This document shows, one piece after another, positions 62,581 to 64,000 of a DNA stretch of 64,000 bases; the first letter of the stretch is position 1; every line of letters begins with the position of its first letter. Origin of the DNA: CBDHEY01 sp965262305 (GTDB lineage: Bacteria > Pseudomonadota > Gammaproteobacteria > Pseudomonadales > Cellvibrionaceae); NCBI GenBank assembly GCA_965262305.1, contig CBDHEY010000002.1:1364001-1428000 (forward strand). The letters run 5' to 3'. The notes under the pieces were generated by a model. That model made no database searches, had not been told where the DNA came from, and saw only the letters and a list, made by a program, of their open reading frames with translations. The position numbers and the translations under genes were made by a program.

Positions 62581-63477
62581 ATGCAACCAATTATGAAACA
62601 GCTCCGCTGGTTTTTTATACTTTTACCATTTCTTTTCCCTTTTGCTTTTTTATTCAGCTTAAATAATGTTTATGCTCAAGGGAAACCAAAAATCTATCTG
62701 CCTACCGCGACTGGGGGATTAAATAATCTTCCTATCTATGTTGTTGAAGAAATAGTGCGTCGAAATCCAAAATACGAGGTGGAATACCCTTACGATGGAC
62801 GCACAAACCTTACATTTAGCAAGGTGCTTGCAGATCTTGAGGCCGGTGATATATCGGTTATAGGAACACTTGCAAGCCGAGAGTATGAGGAACGCTTTCA
62901 AGCAATTTATTACCCGCTTTACATGGGAATATTTGGGCTTCGGCTCGCTATAGTGAAAAAGTCCGAAGTGAATCAGTTTCAGGGGGTGCGAAACCTTGAA
63001 GATCTAAAAGCGTTCAAAGCAGGCCAGGGTAAAAAATGGGCTGATACGCCTATATTAAAGTCTAATGGCATACCTGTTGTCGAGGTGAATAATTATTTTC
63101 GTCATTTTCCTATGCTAGAAGGTGATAGATTTGACTATTTTCCCCGCGCTATTCATGAGCCTTGGGGTGAAATTGAACGGGAAAAACAATATGATCTGAC
63201 AGTTGACCCTCATATTTTGCTTCGATATCAAGTTCCATTTTACTTATTTATCAGCAAAAATGATCGCGCTTTATACAATTTTCTAGTTGATGGCATGGAA
63301 GAACTGGTCGAGAGTGGTCGCCTGCGTGAAATGTTTTTTGCAGAAGAGAGTGTGCAAATGGCTTTGGCAAACTCGAATTTAGAGAACCGCGTTATTATTG
63401 ATCTCCATAATCCTGAATTATCTAGTAAAACGCCAATTAATCGTCCAGAACTATGGTACGACCCGCTAGAGAAATGA
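62581..63477 (+). CDS. Periplasmic solute-binding-like protein
   Basis: 298 residues. Signal peptide (about residues 1-33, with FLFPFAFLF and an AYAQ-like end, VYAQG). The mature part resembles family-3 solute-binding domains (YLPTATGGLNNLPIYVVEEI, then YDGRTNLTF and LEAGDISVIGTLAS) with a hinge near QYDLTVDPHILLRY. No permease or ATPase gene is close, so it may be a sensory or orphan binding protein. Start: ATG 62581, with AAGG 15 bases upstream; ATG 62593 is an alternative. A partial FHA-type gene follows on the same strand. Confidence 0.65.
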   Translation: MQPIMKQLRWFFILLPFLFPFAFLFSLNNVYAQGKPKIYLPTATGGLNNLPIYVVEEIVRRNPKYEVEYPYDGRTNLTFSKVLADLEAGDISVIGTLASREYEERFQAIYYPLYMGIFGLRLAIVKKSEVNQFQGVRNLEDLKAFKAGQGKKWADTPILKSNGIPVVEVNNYFRHFPMLEGDRFDYFPRAIHEPWGEIEREKQYDLTVDPHILLRYQVPFYLFISKNDRALYNFLVDGMEELVESGRLREMFFAEESVQMALANSNLENRVIIDLHNPELSSKTPINRPELWYDPLEK

Positions 63478-63694
63478 ATATTAGTTCCTTATTTCATTCC
63501 CAATTACCAAGTTGCCGGTATTGATAGAATTATTGGGTCATAGATTAGTTATCTGCGCTTGGAATTCTATTTGATTACTATACGGATATTTAATGATGGT
63601 TTACCATTAGCATTGGACGCAAAGTGTAATATCGAAATTTCTTTTTAAGTTGTAATTGCTCTAATCTGTACGATTGGGCTTTGGGAAGATCAAT

Positions 63695-64000
63695 ATGGCC
63701 GACAGTGAGATAGGGATTGCCAGTACGCAGGAGATATCAACACCCGAATTGATGGGAGATGATACATCTGGTGTGGTTGTGGAGCTCTTATATAAAGGAA
63801 AAGTCATTCAGGTTGAAGAGGGGCAACTACCCTATAAGCTTGGACGAGAAGATACTGATTGTGATCTATTTATCCCTGCGATTGTAGCTTCAAGGCATCA
63901 TTGTACAATTTGTATAGAAGAAGGGCGTCTAGGAGTACTGGATACAAGTACGAACGGTACTTTCGTTCAAATTGGTCAAGCGAAAGAAATTTGCGTAAAA
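63695..64000 (+). CDS. FHA-domain protein, 5' part (runs off window end)
   Basis: 102 codons visible, open at position 64000. ATG 63695 has GGGAAG about 7 bases upstream. After a 25-residue lead come an FHA domain: KLGREDTDCDLFIP, VASRHHCTI and LDTSTNGTFVQIG, with the Arg, Ser and Asn of a phosphothreonine pocket. What follows is outside the window; such leads are often fused to adenylate cyclase or other signalling domains. It is the second FHA gene in this window (the first is double). Confidence 0.8.
   Translation, partial: MADSEIGIASTQEISTPELMGDDTSGVVVELLYKGKVIQVEEGQLPYKLGREDTDCDLFIPAIVASRHHCTICIEEGRLGVLDTSTNGTFVQIGQAKEICVK

Noticed and set aside
1..64000. CRISPR arrays, transposases, integrases, tRNA or rRNA genes
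   Set aside because: No repeat-spacer pattern, no transposase-like protein and no tRNA T-loop or acceptor pairing seen in the intergenic regions.

Overview
The window is an ordinary chromosomal segment of a low-GC (roughly 40 %), probably marine, gammaproteobacterium related to Pseudomonadales/Oceanospirillales-type lineages. The evidence is a full Na+-translocating NADH:quinone reductase operon, SthA transhydrogenase, a monomeric isocitrate dehydrogenase, CsiV, bacterial Bpt and Aat transferases, and gene orders that recall Pseudomonas aeruginosa. Two blocks that I recall as separate in P. aeruginosa (topA-DUF6586-small ORF-sulA/lexA-nagZ-csiV-mfd-nqrABCDEF-apbE-nqrM-sthA, and icd-cspD-clpS-clpA-infA-bpt-aat-trxB-ftsK-lolA-rarA-serS-cysG) lie side by side here. 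I see no rRNA, tRNA, CRISPR array, insertion sequence, prophage or other mobile element.

Layout. 1-2.7 kb: a beta-barrel porin, a tiny phosphate-binding-like periplasmic protein and a chemoreceptor-like protein whose cytoplasmic part has been cut down to a mini hairpin. 2.9-9.3 kb (minus strand): pgm, rapA, a DUF481 outer membrane protein and a PP2C phosphatase. 9.4-12.8 kb: a double-FHA tail-anchored protein divergent from the phosphatase, a DUF5610-like protein, a glutaredoxin-like protein and a helical, possibly CheZ-like protein. 12.9-18.9 kb: slt, uup, a gamma-glutamylcyclotransferase-like protein and two unknown membrane-anchored proteins. 19.2-32.2 kb: topA, two small conserved genes, the SOS operon lexA-sulA with a tandem SOS-box promoter, nagZ, an MscS channel, a cold-shock protein, csiV and mfd. 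32.2-41.3 kb: the nqr operon with apbE and nqrM (flavin attachment and maturation factors), then sthA. 41.6-45.7 kb: an orphan CBM48 protein, nudJ, rluE and icd. 46.1-52.3 kb: cspD and the N-degron machinery (clpS, clpA, bpt, aat) around infA, then trxB. 52.7-60.2 kb: ftsK-lolA-rarA-crcB-serS-cysG. 60.2-64 kb: two small unknown genes, gor, a periplasmic solute-binding protein and the start of a third FHA-type gene cut by the window edge.

How the genes fit together. Na+-pumping respiration (nqr/apbE/nqrM) sits beside pyridine nucleotide balance (sthA). SOS control (lexA, sulA) sits between topA and mfd. Cell-wall turnover is represented by slt, nagZ and csiV. N-end-rule proteolysis is almost complete in one cluster. 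Phosphoprotein signalling is suggested by the PP2C and FHA genes, but no kinase is in the window.

The most unusual signals are: a leader upstream of nqrA in which a terminator-like hairpin and an overlapping alternative hairpin are mutually exclusive; a terminator hairpin inside the 5' end of apbE; a terminator-like hairpin in the icd leader; an orphan terminator-like hairpin between trxB and ftsK; the miniaturised chemoreceptor; and the kinase-less PP2C/FHA pair. I did not find a clearly new multi-gene system; the RNA leaders are the best candidates for something undescribed.
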